A stretch of 64,000 nt of DNA from Emiliania huxleyi CCMP1516 (GCF_000372725.1 NW_005200881.1:540112-604111), one strand, 5' to 3'. Shown: positions 1 through 11,120, counted from the first letter of the stretch. The notes: generated by a model from the letters alone, not told the origin. Numbers and translations are program-made.

Positions 1-1429
1 CCTTGTTTTTTCGCTTTCTCTCGCCATTCGACTTGTTCTCTAACTACCCGCAATTGACGCTATTCTGACTCGCCAAAGAAATCTGACTCCAACGCCGAAT
101 TTGTAACAAGCGCTGCGCCGGCGCCGCGCCACAGCTTGCCGAGCGCCGGCCACAGGCCTGCCTGCAGCCCAGCCACACCCGCCGCGGCGGCAGCTAGTCG
201 GTTCGGCCTTGACTCGCGCGCGCCGAGATGGGAGCCCAAGTATGTGAGCGCGCGGCGCGTCGACACGCCTCCGCTTTTGTAACAAAGTCTGCTTGGCTTG
301 TGCAGGTGATGCCCAGAGCTGCAGCGGCGACGCCGGCAGCCTCGTCTCGACCTCAGAGGCTGCCGGCGTGACCATAGATCTGTGCTCTATCCGTCGGTGG
401 TTCACCGTACACGCCTGTGTAGGAGCGGCTCTCGCGTCGCTACGCGCCGCCGAAGGCTGTCTATGAGGGCACACCCGAGGAGGCGCGGATCTCAACCTGC
501 GTGCGGCGGTGACCAGGTCACAGGCATCGGCTGTGACACTGGAGAGTCGAGCAGCGGCACTGAGGATGCCTTTCAGGTCATTCCAGCGACCCACGGAGCA
601 CGGTCTCAGTGCGCAATCACTCTACTAGATCCCATCCTTGCCGGGCCTCTGCGAATGTAGGTACCGAGTTCATGCGTGCCCAGTTACAGGCTCATACTGC
701 CTGGTCTCCAGCACCTATGATCACCGCGCCAGGCCGCAGTCGACGACTTTTGTGTGCGCTGGCCGCACTCAACCGTTGAGTCGCGGTGTATCAGCCTGAC
801 CACACTCGGGACCGCGTAGGCGATGTGGGCGACTCTGGCCGTCCTGCATATGACCGACCATGACCCAGGAGGAGTCTACACGAGACATGTCGTACCTGGC
901 AGGCGCTCTCGCGGCAGCACTATCGCGTGCGGCCGAGTGCGAGCTTCCGTGCCCGGTGCCAGACGCACTCGGCGCCAGACGTCCTCGGGAGCTCGCAGTT
1001 TTGCCACGGCAGTTGCGATCCGGGCGATCAGAGAGCGCCGGCAGCTCAGGGGATCTTGTCTGCTCACCTGAGGTCGGGAGGGTAGCAGCGGCGAGGCCAT
1101 GCGCCAGCGTGAGCCATCCGTATTAACGGTTGTTACAGATTAGTCAGATTTGCCGTGACCGCGTTCCGAGGTCACGATTTCGGCGTTCTCGTGTTGACCA
1201 CTGTGGGTGTGCCTGGCACTTCTGGATCATGTCTCTCGGTGTCCTAGCACCCCCAGGCGATGGGTTTCACGGCCCCGTACCGCATGGGGCGCAAGGCCTC
1301 GCGCCGCGCGTGTGGTTCAAACTTTGTTACACCCCAGTCAGAATAGCGTCAATTAGGGGTAGGCGCGACCAGAGAGGCTACGGCGCTGCGGCGCCTGGCG
1401 GCGCCCAGAGCTGGCCGACGGCACAAAAC
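1..1429. other. No recognisable gene
   Basis: I see no convincing coding sequence here. Open frames of 60-180 codons on both strands look like chance frames of GC-rich DNA: Arg/Ala/Ser-rich, with no motif or targeting signal. The last part is the upstream region of the cyclophilin-like gene, and the open frame of that gene reaches back to 1130 without adding anything recognisable. Confidence 0.5.
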
Positions 1430-2314
1430 ATGCACCTGCACATGGGACCCGCGACCCGCTCCTCAGCCATTCTTCTTGCTGTGTTGCTCTCCTGTTCCGC
1501 CGCAGCCGCCGCGCATGCTCCGCGTCGGGCAGTACTCGTCGGCGGAGCGTTGGGATGCCTCGTGCCGCAGCCTTCGCCGGCAGCCTCGCCAGCCGCCGCG
1601 CCAGCCGCCGCGTCCGCGCCCGCCGCAGTGACGGACCGAGGCTTCATCGACCTGCGCGTGATCCGCAGCTTTGACGTCGACAGCGGCGTCCTGGAGGACG
1701 CGGCCGTGCGAGGGCGCGTCCAGTTCGAGCTCTACGGCAACGACGCGCCTAAAGCGGTGGAGCGATTCAAGGGCTTTGTGAAGGGCGACATTGGCCAGTT
1801 CCGGTCGAGCAGCGACGGGCCGTCTTACCGCACCGGCGCCTTCACCACCCTGCGGCCCGGAGTGATCCTGCAGGGCGGGCGTATCAACGGCCTGCGGCTC
1901 ACGGAGTTTGCTGGCGCGCAACAGTACGAGTACGGCTCGCGGCTCGTCCCGCTCGATGGCGTGGTCGAGGTGAACGAGCTCAAGCATGACCGGCGCGGGC
2001 TGATCACGCGGCGCCAGTTCTCGGCGGGGCCCGAGTTTGGCATCACTCTCGGCCCGGCGCCGCAGCTGGACAGCGGCTGGGAGGTGATCGGGCGGCTGTC
2101 GCAGGACTCGGCCGGGCTGCTGCCGCTCATCGAGGGCCTCCCGTACATCACGGGGCGGAGCCTCGAGGAGCCCGGCTCGGTCGCCGACAACGTGTTCAAC
2201 GCGCAGAAGAGCCTCTTCACATCCCTGTCAAAGACCATCGGCGACAGCCGCGCGGAGGACAGGACGGGGCAGCTCCTGCGGCGCGTCGAGATTGTCAACT
2301 GCGGGCTGCTATGA
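1430..2314 (+). CDS. Divergent cyclophilin-type peptidyl-prolyl isomerase-like protein, thylakoid lumen
   Basis: A 294-residue protein. Residues 1-30 form a secretory signal-like segment ending in a run of Ala and His-Ala-Pro. A second leader follows with a twin arginine (PRRAVLVGGALGCLVP), and then an Ala/Pro linker. That order (signal, transit, Tat-type lumen signal) fits a thylakoid-lumen protein in a complex plastid. The rest resembles the cyclophilin fold: VQFELYGNDAPKAVERF near the start, ILQGGRI at the usual FxxGGD position, and FGITLGPAPQLDSGWEVIGR where cyclophilins have FFITLxPxPxLDGxxxVFGR. Several catalytic-site residues are replaced, so isomerase activity is doubtful and a structural or assembly role is as likely. 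The open frame extends upstream to 1130, but I chose the ATG at 1430 because the hydrophobic leader starts just after it. No intron is apparent. Confidence 0.75.
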   Translation: MHLHMGPATRSSAILLAVLLSCSAAAAAHAPRRAVLVGGALGCLVPQPSPAASPAAAPAAASAPAAVTDRGFIDLRVIRSFDVDSGVLEDAAVRGRVQFELYGNDAPKAVERFKGFVKGDIGQFRSSSDGPSYRTGAFTTLRPGVILQGGRINGLRLTEFAGAQQYEYGSRLVPLDGVVEVNELKHDRRGLITRRQFSAGPEFGITLGPAPQLDSGWEVIGRLSQDSAGLLPLIEGLPYITGRSLEEPGSVADNVFNAQKSLFTSLSKTIGDSRAEDRTGQLLRRVEIVNCGLL

Positions 2315-3569
2315 GGCGCAGGGGCGGTTGCCTTTGTGAGACAAGACACATTTATTTTCTTGGGGCGAACGCAGGAAAAAGAAACGATCAGCCAGTCCGA
2401 TCGGCTGTTTGTATATATACTCTAGGAATATATACGCGACCCCTAACTTTAATCTTTTGATTATGTGCGTATCTCCTTAACCTGTCACAGCTGTGGCAGC
2501 CGCACAGTAGGCTGTGTCAACTGTGCAGAGTGTGTGAGCAGCAGAGGAGCTGCTCTCCAGGCTTCTGTCGCAAAGAGCTGCATGCCACCGAAAGCGCTGT
2601 CGAGGTTCGCCGAGCGCGGCGAAATCCGGGGACGCCGTCACCGACGAGCGCGTTGGAGTATTCACTCCGGACAAAGACGGGCACACAGCGGACGGTGCGG
2701 GGCGTGTGCCCGTCATAGCGGCGAGGCGCGGGACCGTCTGTGGCGAAGTGGGTCGCGTCCCCGGATTTCCGTCAACCCATCATCCACCCTCTATATACGC
2801 GACCCCTAAATTTATGATTATGTGCATACGGGTATGCCGTATCCTATCTCCTTAACCTGATAGAGCCGACCGGTACGCGGTACGCGCACACGTGTGCCCC
2901 ATACGTGAGTCGCTTGGGTTTGAGTTCGCCAGCAAAAAGAGAGACAAAAGGAGAGTGTGCGAGCCGTCCGCGCGCTCAGATATTCGCCCTCGGCGCTCGG
3001 GCGTCTGAAAGAAAGAAAAAGGCAAACCAAACGAGGGATGGGACAGGGAGGAGGACAAGCACAAGGTCCCCACCTGCACGAGCAGGATTTTGGAAGGACG
3101 ATCAGGGACACAGGGGAACGGGAGTGGGGAGCGCATCGCGACACGGAGGGGGGCTGGGCAGGGTTCACCCACAAGACAGGGTCCCAGGGATTCCCCTCTC
3201 GTATATAGGACAAACTTGCACCAGGCGGCACGGGGGCAGGCACGGGCCTCCTACTGGTTGCGCTCTCCTAGTTCTCCTGCTCCTGACAAGGGAATGCGAC
3301 AGGCTCGCAGCGCGGTGCTCGGTGGACTCCCTACTCCACTGGCGGTCTCATCTCCATCTGGCGACCTTCCTCCAGTTTCTCACTGGCAGGTCTCTCGCAA
3401 CCACAGGCACACTGACAGGGGTGGCAGGGGCGGCGGCAGGAGTCTCCCACATACTATGTGGGCTTCGCTAGAGGTGCGTCCTGTGTGTGTCCTTCGTCCT
3501 TGAGGTCTTGAGGGGGAAGGGGAAGGGCTGTGTGTCTGTGCATGCATGTGTGTGTGCGTGCGTGCGTGC

Positions 3570-3609
<40 letters not shown>

Positions 3610-4126
3610 TTTTTAGCAATACCAAACAACTCTAACACTCACACGTCATTTGGGGCCTGGATGGGTTTTGTTTGTGTGAGAGAGATTTTTGAAGACCAAC
3701 CAGAAATCACGACAGCTTTCTTCTTTGTGTGCGCGCCAGCCCGCGCCCTTGTCGTGCCAGTGTGCTGTGAGAGAGGCTTGTATTTTAAGAATTCTTTGTG
3801 TGTGTGTGTGTTGTGTGTGTGTGTGTCGGTGTGTGTGCGTGCGTGTGCGTGTGCGGGCGCTGTGCGACCCGCCCTGAACGAGCATAATGGCGAGCGCGCC
3901 CGAGCACCGAAGCGCCGCGAGCGCCGGCGAGCACCGCCGCCCGCGCCTTCAAAGAAAGAAAGAAAGAAAGCAGACAGCCCAAGGGAGTCAGGCGCCGCCC
4001 GTTCGACCCTGTCCTCCTTTATTTTTTGAGAGCGCCTTCGTTGTTAATAGATAGGTTATTTTTTCGCCGTCTCGACAGCGTTTTGCCTCCGGCGTCTTTG
4101 CCTTTTGCTACGCCCTAAGCGGCAAT
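2315..4126. other. Gene-poor, simple-sequence-rich interval
   Basis: No gene is supported. It contains TG/GA microsatellites (3549-3612 and about 3796-3860), a (GAAA)n tract near 3952, and pieces of dispersed repeats: 3601-3660 recurs inverted at 35901-35960, and about 3727-3808 recurs directly at about 36316-36392. Long open frames at 3487-4029 come from the TG repeats. Confidence 0.5.
3549..3612. repeat. TG/GA compound microsatellite
   Basis: A (TG)n run passes directly into a (GA)n run. A second TG-rich tract lies at about 3796-3860. Confidence 0.9.
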
Positions 4127-5241
4127 ATGCCCTCGATCAAGGATCTGGGGAAGCGGCTCAAGTCGGTCTCGTCCACCTCGAAGATCACCAAGGCGATGAA
4201 GATGGTCGCCGCGTCTAAGCTGCGTAAAGCCGAGTCGGAGATGATTGCCGCGCGCCCGTTTGCAGCTTCTGTGCAAAACCTCATGATGCCGCACATCGGC
4301 ATCAAGGAGGGGGAGGAGGCGCCCGCTTCGGTGATGAAGCTCGCCATCTCCTCCGACAAGGGCCTCTGCGGCGGCATCAACTCCAAAATCTGCAAGGAGG
4401 TCAAGTTGGCGGTGGACGCGCTCGTCCAGCGGGGTGCCGAGTCGTCGCCGCAGGCAGCCCCCCCCCCCCCCCCTCCCCCCTCGTCCGCGCCAGCCCCCGC
4501 GCCCGCCCCGAGCCTGCCACGACCGCGGCGCCCTCCCCTCCGGCCGTTCCACACGCACACCTCCTATCCCTCACCCGCCCCCGCCCGCGTCCCCGCGCAC
4601 AGCTGCTTATCGTCGGCAGCAAGGGGCGGGACGGGATGGCGCGCACGCACAGCGAGTACTACAAGACGACGTTCGACGAGGCGTACGGCGGCGCGATCAC
4701 CTTCTCCCTCGCCTCCTTCCTCGCCGAGCAGATGCTCGCCTCGACCGCCGAGTCGTGCGCCCCCCCCCTCCCCCCCCTCCCCCCCACCGCACCCGCACCC
4801 GCACCCGAACGCTCGCCACAGCCCGCGCCCGCCCGCCGCCCCGATCGCTCCAAGCCCCCCCCCCCTTCCCCCTCCTCCGCGGACAGCTACACCATCTGGT
4901 ACAACAAGTTCCGCTCCGTCATCAACTTCGAGCCGACCCCCCTCACCATCAAGGGGCCCGAGGTGCTCGGCGCCTCGGGCGTGTTCGACGAGTTCGAGTT
5001 CGAGGGAGAGAAGGAGACGGTGCTCGCCGACATCTACCAGTTCAACCTCGCCTGCACCATCTACGGCTGCCTCCTCGAGAACAAGACCTCGGAGGAGGCC
5101 TCGCGCATGACGGCCATGGACTCGGCCTCCACCAACGCGGCCGACATGATAGCGCGCCTCACGCTCATCTACAACCGGATGAGACAGGCAAAGGTGACCA
5201 CCGAGCTCACCGAGATTGTCGCAGGCGCCGAGGCGGTCTAG
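4127..5241 (+). CDS. F1F0 ATP synthase gamma subunit (3 exons)
   Basis: The central rotor shaft of the F1 motor, probably mitochondrial. Exons are 4127-4453, 4603-4751 and 4887-5241 (276 residues). The N-terminal coiled coil is classic (SSTSKITKAMKMVAASKLRKAE), followed by SSDKGLCGGINS. The C-terminal coil is also near-canonical (RMTAMDSAS...MIARLTLIYNRMRQAKVTTELTEIV, seen at 5105-5240). Intron 1 (4454-4602) is GC-AG and intron 2 (4752-4886) is GT-AG; both hold long C runs. Joining them restores the family alignment (LLIVGSKGRDG after exon 1, IWYNKFRSVI after exon 2). Intron 2 is a multiple of 3, so it can be misread as coding. There is no clear mitochondrial presequence before the first ATG; an upstream coding exon could supply one. 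The protein lacks the plastid-type Cys-containing insert, which favours mitochondria. Confidence 0.93.
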
Positions 5242-6035
5242 GCTGAAAGAGCGGAGCCCACACCCCCTTGGCCTAGCCCACACCATATATCCGATCGGGC
5301 CCAAGACACACCAAATATGTGACACATGCTGTTGTGGGTCCCGTCTGTCTTTTACGTGCGTGTCTAATTTTTCTCACTAGTGTCGCCCGACTCCCTTGCC
5401 ACGCGGCGGTCTCTCTCCGCGCCCACAGCGAGCAGCGAAAGCCACTCTCTGCCCTGCGCCCAGAGGGTCGCGAGAGAGCCGAGACGCGACACGCGAGGTC
5501 CGACTCCGAGGAGACGAGAGGACGTGTCGCGAGCACGGTGCTCGGTGGAGACTGGAGGTGGAGAGTGGAGTCGCGGCGGACGGCGGTCGGCGCGCTCGCC
5601 GCTCGGCCTCAACACGTCGATCGCTCGCAATTGAGACACGTCACACCCACACCCACCAGCACACACACAAGGGCGATCGGCCTTGCTTGGGCCTCCGCAG
5701 TGACCAAGTGTGAAGGGACGAGTGAGATGGAGTGGCGTGGTTCGATGGCGTGGTGAGTGCGAGAGCGAGGCGCAGACTAGAGTGGAGAGGCGCGCGAGAG
5801 GAGTCGCTCACATGGGGCAGGAGCATGGCGCGGGCAGCGACGAGTGGAGCGAGAGGGGGAGGGAGAGAGAGGATAGGTTGTATGCAGGCATCTTATACGT
5901 ACAGGTACAGTACTGGGACGTAGGATAAATAGGCACTCCAACACGCGTACCAGCAGCTCTGAACTCAACCGGCCGTCCGTGTACCGCAATAACTATCAAC
6001 AACCGAGCGGCAGCCTCTCTCAACTGCGCCGCTCC
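5242..6035. other. Intergenic, no gene seen
   Basis: This lies between convergent genes (ATP synthase gamma and calponin-like), so it holds both 3' ends. I see only short CA-rich tracts (about 5642-5670) and chance frames. Confidence 0.5.
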
Positions 6036-7211
6036 TCACGCCGCTGCCACCGCGCCGCCAACGGTCTGGTGCACAATCTCGCGCGTGCCGTGCATCTTGC
6101 CCATCCCCTCCTGCGTCGCGTGGCCGTGCGAGCCCAGGTTGATCTGCGAGATGCCGTCCGTGCCGAGCCCGTCGATGCCCTTGATGTTGGTCGTCCGGTC
6201 GATGTTCTTCGACGTGTCAAACGTGCCCGCCTGCGAGGCGTGCCCGTGCGAGCCCATGCCGACCGCGGTCGTGGTGCCGTCGCCGCCGAGCCCGTCGATG
6301 CCCTTCACGTGGTCGACCTTGCTGATGTTCTTCGACGTGTCGAAGGTGCCCGCCTGCGAGGCGTGGCCGTGCGAGCCCATCCCCACCGCCGTCACGCTGG
6401 CGTCGGTCCCCAGGCCGCCGATGCCCTTCACGTGGTCCACCTTGCCGATGTTGCGGCTGGTGTCGAAGGTGCCCGCCTGCGACGCGTGCCCGTGCGAGCC
6501 CATCCCCACTGCCGTCACGCTGGCGTCGGTCCCCAGGCCGTCGATGCCGCGGACCTTGTCCATCTTGCCGATGTTGCGGCTGGTGTCGACGGTGCCGGCC
6601 TGCGAGGCGTTGCCGTGCGATCCCTTGCCGAGGAAGGTCTGCTCCGCCCGGCCCTTGCGCAGCGTCTCCTCGTCAAAGTGCCGCACCGACTTGTCCGCAA
6701 GCTTCGCCCCGAGGGTCGGGCCGCCGTAGCCGGGCACCTTGCCGCTGACGCGGCCGAGCGAGTGGATGTTTGTGATGACGGCCATCATGTCCTGGTTCTC
6801 GTAGAGCGAGACGGTCTGGAAGAGGTCGTGCTTCGGGACGCCCAGCGCGCTGCACGCCTCGAGGTACTTGGCGATGTTCTCCATCTGCTGGAACGCCATC
6901 TTCATTGTCGACGGCTTCTTGCAGACGCCGGGCTTGAGCGCGTTGACGAGGGCGCAGAGGACGACGCCCGACTTGAGCGCCTCCTGGAGCGTGCCCTCGA
7001 GCGCCTCGCCCGTCACCGCCTCGATCCACTCCCGCGCCTCGCGCTCCATCTTCGGGTCAAACTTGGCCGCCGCCTTGTCGGCGAGCTCTTTGTCCATGCC
7101 GTAGAGCGGGATGCCGTCCTCGCGCTTCGCGGCGCCGTCGTAGCCGGCGTGCACCGCGTTGCTGACCGGCTTGGTGGGCACGCGCGTCGACATGAAGTGG
7201 TGGTCCGTCAT
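6036..7211 (-). CDS. Calponin/transgelin-like actin-binding protein
   Basis: A 391-residue intronless protein. Residues about 56-152 form a calponin-homology domain (EWIEAVTG, SGVVLCALVNALKPG, MENIAKYLEAC, LFQTVSLYENQDMMAVI), which binds F-actin in the transgelin/calponin family. Then come four near-identical copies and one degenerate copy of a 41-residue unit starting GSHGxASQAGTxDTSRNI at residues 197, 238, 279, 320 and 360. These match calponin-type repeats (G-ASQAG core) but are longer than the animal 25-residue unit. It is likely a cytosolic actin-bundling protein. The start ATG is followed by SxxVPTKPVSNAV. Fifteen base pairs upstream of the ATG lies the boundary of a 2.1-kb inserted element, so the native promoter or 5' UTR has been displaced. 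Confidence 0.88.
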   Translation of the reverse strand: MTDHHFMSTRVPTKPVSNAVHAGYDGAAKREDGIPLYGMDKELADKAAAKFDPKMEREAREWIEAVTGEALEGTLQEALKSGVVLCALVNALKPGVCKKPSTMKMAFQQMENIAKYLEACSALGVPKHDLFQTVSLYENQDMMAVITNIHSLGRVSGKVPGYGGPTLGAKLADKSVRHFDEETLRKGRAEQTFLGKGSHGNASQAGTVDTSRNIGKMDKVRGIDGLGTDASVTAVGMGSHGHASQAGTFDTSRNIGKVDHVKGIGGLGTDASVTAVGMGSHGHASQAGTFDTSKNISKVDHVKGIDGLGGDGTTTAVGMGSHGHASQAGTFDTSKNIDRTTNIKGIDGLGTDGISQINLGSHGHATQEGMGKMHGTREIVHQTVGGAVAAA

Positions 7212-7230
7212 TGTTGAGGGTTCGACTGAG

Positions 7231-9322
7231 TAGGCAAGGAGAGTTGGAGTATTTCACAGTATTTCCAGTATCCCAGTATCCGAGGTGCTGTGGCGCAATA
7301 TTCCAGTATTACAGACACGCAAAGCAAGTATTTTTATTGCAATACTGCATGCTGCCTGCACACGGCCCTTGGCCAAGTATCCCAATATCCCGCAAGCGAA
7401 GGTCAAGTATCGGTGGCGCAAATACCTCTCTGCCGCGAGGGTGATACTGCAATACTGGGCCTGGGGCATGCAGATATTGTGTTACTGAAGTAGTGTGGCC
7501 ATGGCAGTATCGCGCAGTATTTTCACCGCAATACTCGGAGCCGGCGCATCGGATACTGGGATACTGCAGGCTACTGCGGGATACTGCTGGATACTGCTGG
7601 ATACTGGCAATTCATGGAAGTGTGCCCGTGTGTAAGCCATGGTCCAGCAGCCAGCTGCATCCCCATCCTTCTCACTGGTAGTTGTCACCATGCAGCTGCA
7701 CCCCTCCCTAGAGCATCCCCGGCTGATGTGGTCACCGGATACTGGGATACTGGGATACTGCGGACCGGCTTGGGCCACAAATGTCGCAAGTGGGCTGTGG
7801 TGATGGCAGGCGTTATGTGATTGTTCCAGAATGCATCGGCAGGAATTGCGATGTGTGGAAGCTCACGAGTTCTCCGACCGCAGCTCGACAGTCCGTAAAG
7901 AGCTCGTATCCGCTGCATTTCTGCCGCCGAGCTGAACAGCGGCGGTGAAGCACGGCCGGCTGTGTCAGGACCGCGCCCGGCGCTGGAGAGTGCTCGAGAG
8001 CATCCGACATCGTCGGCCGCAGCGGCAGGGTCGGCCGAGGTGATTCGTTCTATGTGCAGGTCCGTCACCCGTTTGCCGTGATGCTCAGCGGCGGCGCCCA
8101 CACCGGTGGGTTCACTCGAGACGGTCCGGCGCCAAGCAAAGAGGAGCGTCGGTTACCAGAGCCTGCTGTGTGGCGGTTTGCGGCCGATTGGGGTCGTGCG
8201 GGGCTGGTTGGGGTTGGCGGGAGGAGACACGAACTTCCGCGACATGACGCTCGAACTTTTCGACCGTTCGACACCCTGGGGTCACAGCACTTGCGAGAGG
8301 CGCCGCTACGCCCGGCCGCCTGAGATGCCAAAGTTTGCACACGCCATTCAAGCGCTGCAGGCATTGCGAGCACGCTGGTGCTCCTGCGTGCCGGCACCAA
8401 GCTTCAATTGCCGAGGCTGACACTGCATCCCAACGTGATATTGCATCGGTGCGCTTGTGGGAGCTGACGCGCCCAGCCAATCCAGCGCCCCTAGCCATCG
8501 AGATAGCTCTGGGACCCTTTCACGGCACAGCTGCTTTGTGATCTACTATGATTCCTGTGCGTGCGCCGCAGGACGTGACCACCTTGCTGCGCTCAATGTT
8601 CGCGGCCGTGACGCCTCCCCGATGTGAGTCTTCCTCCCCACACCACAGCACCAGCACCAGTGCACTGCCACGACACTCTCCCTCAGTTCCAGCACTGGCG
8701 CCTCAGCCGTCTTCGCCCATCTCGTGCCGTTGCCGCCTTCCCCACCCCGCCAGCCCTTGCACACGCGTTTACACCATTGCGCCGGCAGGGCGCGGGCACA
8801 CACTTTACGGCAGTCTTCGCTTGCCCACGCTGCTCAATTGGCTCAACCCCTCCCCACCTAGCTGCTGCCTCGCATCCCGCTGCCGGACGTACGACTGCGG
8901 CCGCAGCGCAATGCATCGCTCGAGGGCCGAACCCGGATACTGGGATACTGCAGGATACTGCAGGATACTGCGGGATACTGCTGGATACTGGCCGTCTCTG
9001 ATGCGGATACTGGGATATTCGGCGGGGCTGGAGGACCAAGTAGCGCCCAGTATTGCAGTATTATTACTTGGCATTTAGCTCTGCGATATTGGGATACTTC
9101 GCCGGCGTGGATCGATTACTGTGATACTCACCGGGTGCGTCATCACGAGTATCGAAGTATCCGCGGTACCAGCTCGGAGTATTGAAGTATTATTACTGCG
9201 CCATATCTCACAGGGGACTCTTTTACAGTATCCCAGTATTTGAGGCCTGCTGCGAAGTATCCCAGTATCTGGTCCGGCTCCGCGAAGTAGAAGTAAGAAA
9301 ATACTCCAACTCTCCTTGCCTA
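7231..9322. mobile_element. Non-autonomous TIR element with 5-bp target duplication (CTGAG)
   Basis: A perfect 24-bp inverted repeat (7231-7254, starting TAGGCAAGGAGAG; 9299-9322 in reverse) bounds 2092 bp and is flanked by CTGAG on both sides (7226-7230 and 9323-9327). About 370 bp inside each end, and in patches between, are many copies of GGATACTG / CAGTATCC in tandem (for example 7556-7605, 7736-7765, 8936-9015, 9228-9270), like subterminal transposase-binding repeats. No transposase frame is recognisable, so it is non-autonomous. The 5-bp duplication does not point to one superfamily. The insertion lies in the 5' region of the calponin-like gene. Confidence 0.85.
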
Positions 9323-9327
9323 CTGAG

Positions 9328-9620
9328 AGTGCGAGTTGTGGACGTGCGAGTTTTGAGCTTCCTTGCCCTTGATCACGTGGACTGCGCGCGGCGGAGCCTG
9401 CCGAGATCCGGGCCGATGCTTGGGACCATGGTACACACCTACATGCTACAAAGGCTGCCCAAAACTTCACTCTTCACACTTCAACATCAAACAACAAAAC
9501 AAATGAGTGTTAGAGAACGGTATTACTAAATGGAATGTACGTAAGAGCCACATACATTGAAAATCTCTCTCTCTCTCAACATCCCAAACAATACAAAAGT
9601 TTAGCCTCACTCACCAGCAA
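9328..9620. other. Intergenic, no gene seen
   Basis: Short spacer between the TIR element and the 3' end of the glycosyltransferase. Around 9500-9575 there is a degraded relative of the repeat seen at 3601-3660 and 35901-35960. Confidence 0.4.
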
Positions 9621-10652
9621 CTAGCCTGAATCGTAGGCGCCCTCGTTCCCCTCCCCGGGCGCGCGTTGCGATAATGCCCAGCGTTGTGCGCAACAACCAT
9701 CCTTTTTGCCGCACAGTTGCGCTCCGATCTCGTATTTGTGCCCCACCGATGGCAGCCGTGCCAAAATCGCACGGCGCCGGTCCGCCTCCGGCATGGAGAG
9801 CCCAGCTTTCCTCGCAGTGCTGCCCCGCGGCGGGGTCGCGTTGCGCGCGCACTGCAGCACGTCGAAAGGCCAGCTAAGCGCGCGGTGGGTCACCCAATCG
9901 GCGGTGTACAGCTTCGGGACCTTGCGTGTCAGATGCAGCAGGCAGGCGTCGCGCACCGCCACTCGACGGCGTGCGGCAGCTTCGCGATGGGAATCTCCAG
10001 CGGTGCCGGACGTGGTGACGGCTCGGGTCAGCTCGCTGCCCACGTAATTGAAGTCACCTCCTAGGTCGTGCAAAGTCATGCCCGCTGTGCGATGGAGCAA
10101 GGCGTTGAGGTAGAGCTGGTCGCACAGCACGCGGCACACAAGCTTCTCGCCGCGCCAGCGCGCGAGATGTGGCAAGTGCGCGTCGCGCGAGAGCACCATG
10201 ACGCCAGAGTTGAAGATGAGCTGATTGCCACCTCCGGAGCACCACACGGCATTGTTTGGGCTGTGATAGAGGTCGCAAGCCGCACGCCGGTGAAGTGCGT
10301 GCCAGCCCGCCGGCTTGTGCCGTTCGAGGGTGGCGCCCAGCGAATGGCAAGGCGTCAGCGCAAACAGGCTTGCAGCGGCAGGTCCAATCAGCACATCGTC
10401 GTCCACATACATGACACGCTCGTACCGTCTCAGGAAGTGCTCGAGCAGCGGCAGCTTGCGGAAGCGAGTCGACAGATTCTTTGGTATGCCTTGCATGGCG
10501 TCGTGCGCGTACGAGTCCACGCTGTGGAAGGAGACGCCGATGGACTTTGCGTAAGCCTCCATGAGAGGCTTGGTGTACTGGACAAACGGACGCGAGCCAA
10601 GCGAGAGCGTCACGAGCGCGACGCTCGCAACGCCCGAGCTCGGGCAGGACAT
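9621..10652 (-). CDS. GT8-like glycosyltransferase
   Basis: A 343-residue protein with features of nucleotide-sugar-dependent transferases of the GT8/GT24-like fold. It has VALVTLSLGSRPFVQYTKPL at the start, a DxD-type metal site in RVMYVDDDVLIG (about residue 79), GGGNQLIFNSGVMVL, and DQLYLNALL. These suit a Golgi or secretory enzyme using an NDP-sugar; donor and acceptor are not predictable. The open frame continues upstream to 10895, but that part is encoded by a dispersed CTCCCATCCCTCCCTTGGG repeat and probably is not protein. The start chosen is the ATG at 10652, right before the Rossmann-like first strand. If a membrane anchor exists, it would lie in the 40 residues before this (ending WTLLVYRSARS), so the true start is uncertain. 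Confidence 0.7.
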   Translation of the reverse strand: MSCPSSGVASVALVTLSLGSRPFVQYTKPLMEAYAKSIGVSFHSVDSYAHDAMQGIPKNLSTRFRKLPLLEHFLRRYERVMYVDDDVLIGPAAASLFALTPCHSLGATLERHKPAGWHALHRRAACDLYHSPNNAVWCSGGGNQLIFNSGVMVLSRDAHLPHLARWRGEKLVCRVLCDQLYLNALLHRTAGMTLHDLGGDFNYVGSELTRAVTTSGTAGDSHREAAARRRVAVRDACLLHLTRKVPKLYTADWVTHRALSWPFDVLQCARNATPPRGSTARKAGLSMPEADRRRAILARLPSVGHKYEIGAQLCGKKDGCCAQRWALSQRAPGEGNEGAYDSG

Positions 10653-10787
10653 CGAGCGAGCGCTGCGATACACAAGCAATGTCCAGCGGCACGGCGCGCT
10701 CAAGAAACGGCCCCGCGGCGTCGCCCGGCTGTGCGGAACTGCTGTGCCAAGCGCCCGCCGAAAGAAAGTGGAGTAGCCGAGCTCTCC

Positions 10788-10886
10788 CATCCCTCCTCCC
10801 ATCCCTCCCTTGGGTTGTCTGTTTTCTTTCTTTACTCTCCCATCCCTCCCTTGGGTTGTCTGTTTTCTTTCTTTCTTTACTCTCTC
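10788..10886. repeat. Dispersed repeat family R1, two partial tandem copies
   Basis: Two copies of CTCCCATCCCTCCCTTGGG followed by a TTTCTTTC tract. The same module occurs inverted at 11391-11432 and, with an extra conserved 42-bp block, at 23677-23770, 44298-44410 and 58955-59052. Confidence 0.8.
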
Positions 10887-11120
10887 ACATGACAAGCGAT
10901 CCCACGACAGCGAGTGTGGGGACTACATGATCCGTACGTGAAGGGTGGTAGGCGGCGCGGGCACCCCCCACTGGGGCCGAGGACAAGAGGCTGCCTTTGC
11001 CGCTTGCTTGTTCTTGGTCCAGTTGGTGCGCATCTTGCGCGCCTGCTTGTTGATGTTTTCGGCGTCGCCCGCCACCGCCGCCATGGAGATCTGCTGCGTG
11101 TGGTGGACGACAAAGGAGGA
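10887..11120. repeat. Dispersed repeats R2 and R7 side by side
   Basis: 10887-10968 (TGACAAGCGATCCCACGACA, then GGGGACTACATGATCC) recurs inverted at about 30007-30121 and partly at 41643-41715. 11023-11120 recurs at 42716-42833 with few differences. Reverse-strand translation of this second module gives a protein-like string in both copies (SSFVVxHTQQIS, NINKQARKMRTN), so it may be a copied exon. Confidence 0.75.

Noticed and set aside
40..594. 184-codon ORF at the window start
   Set aside because: Arg/Ala-rich with no motif, overlapped by equally long frames on the other strand.
3487..4029. 180-codon ORF
   Set aside because: Its translation is Cys/Val and Arg/Glu runs from TG and GA microsatellites; no domain.
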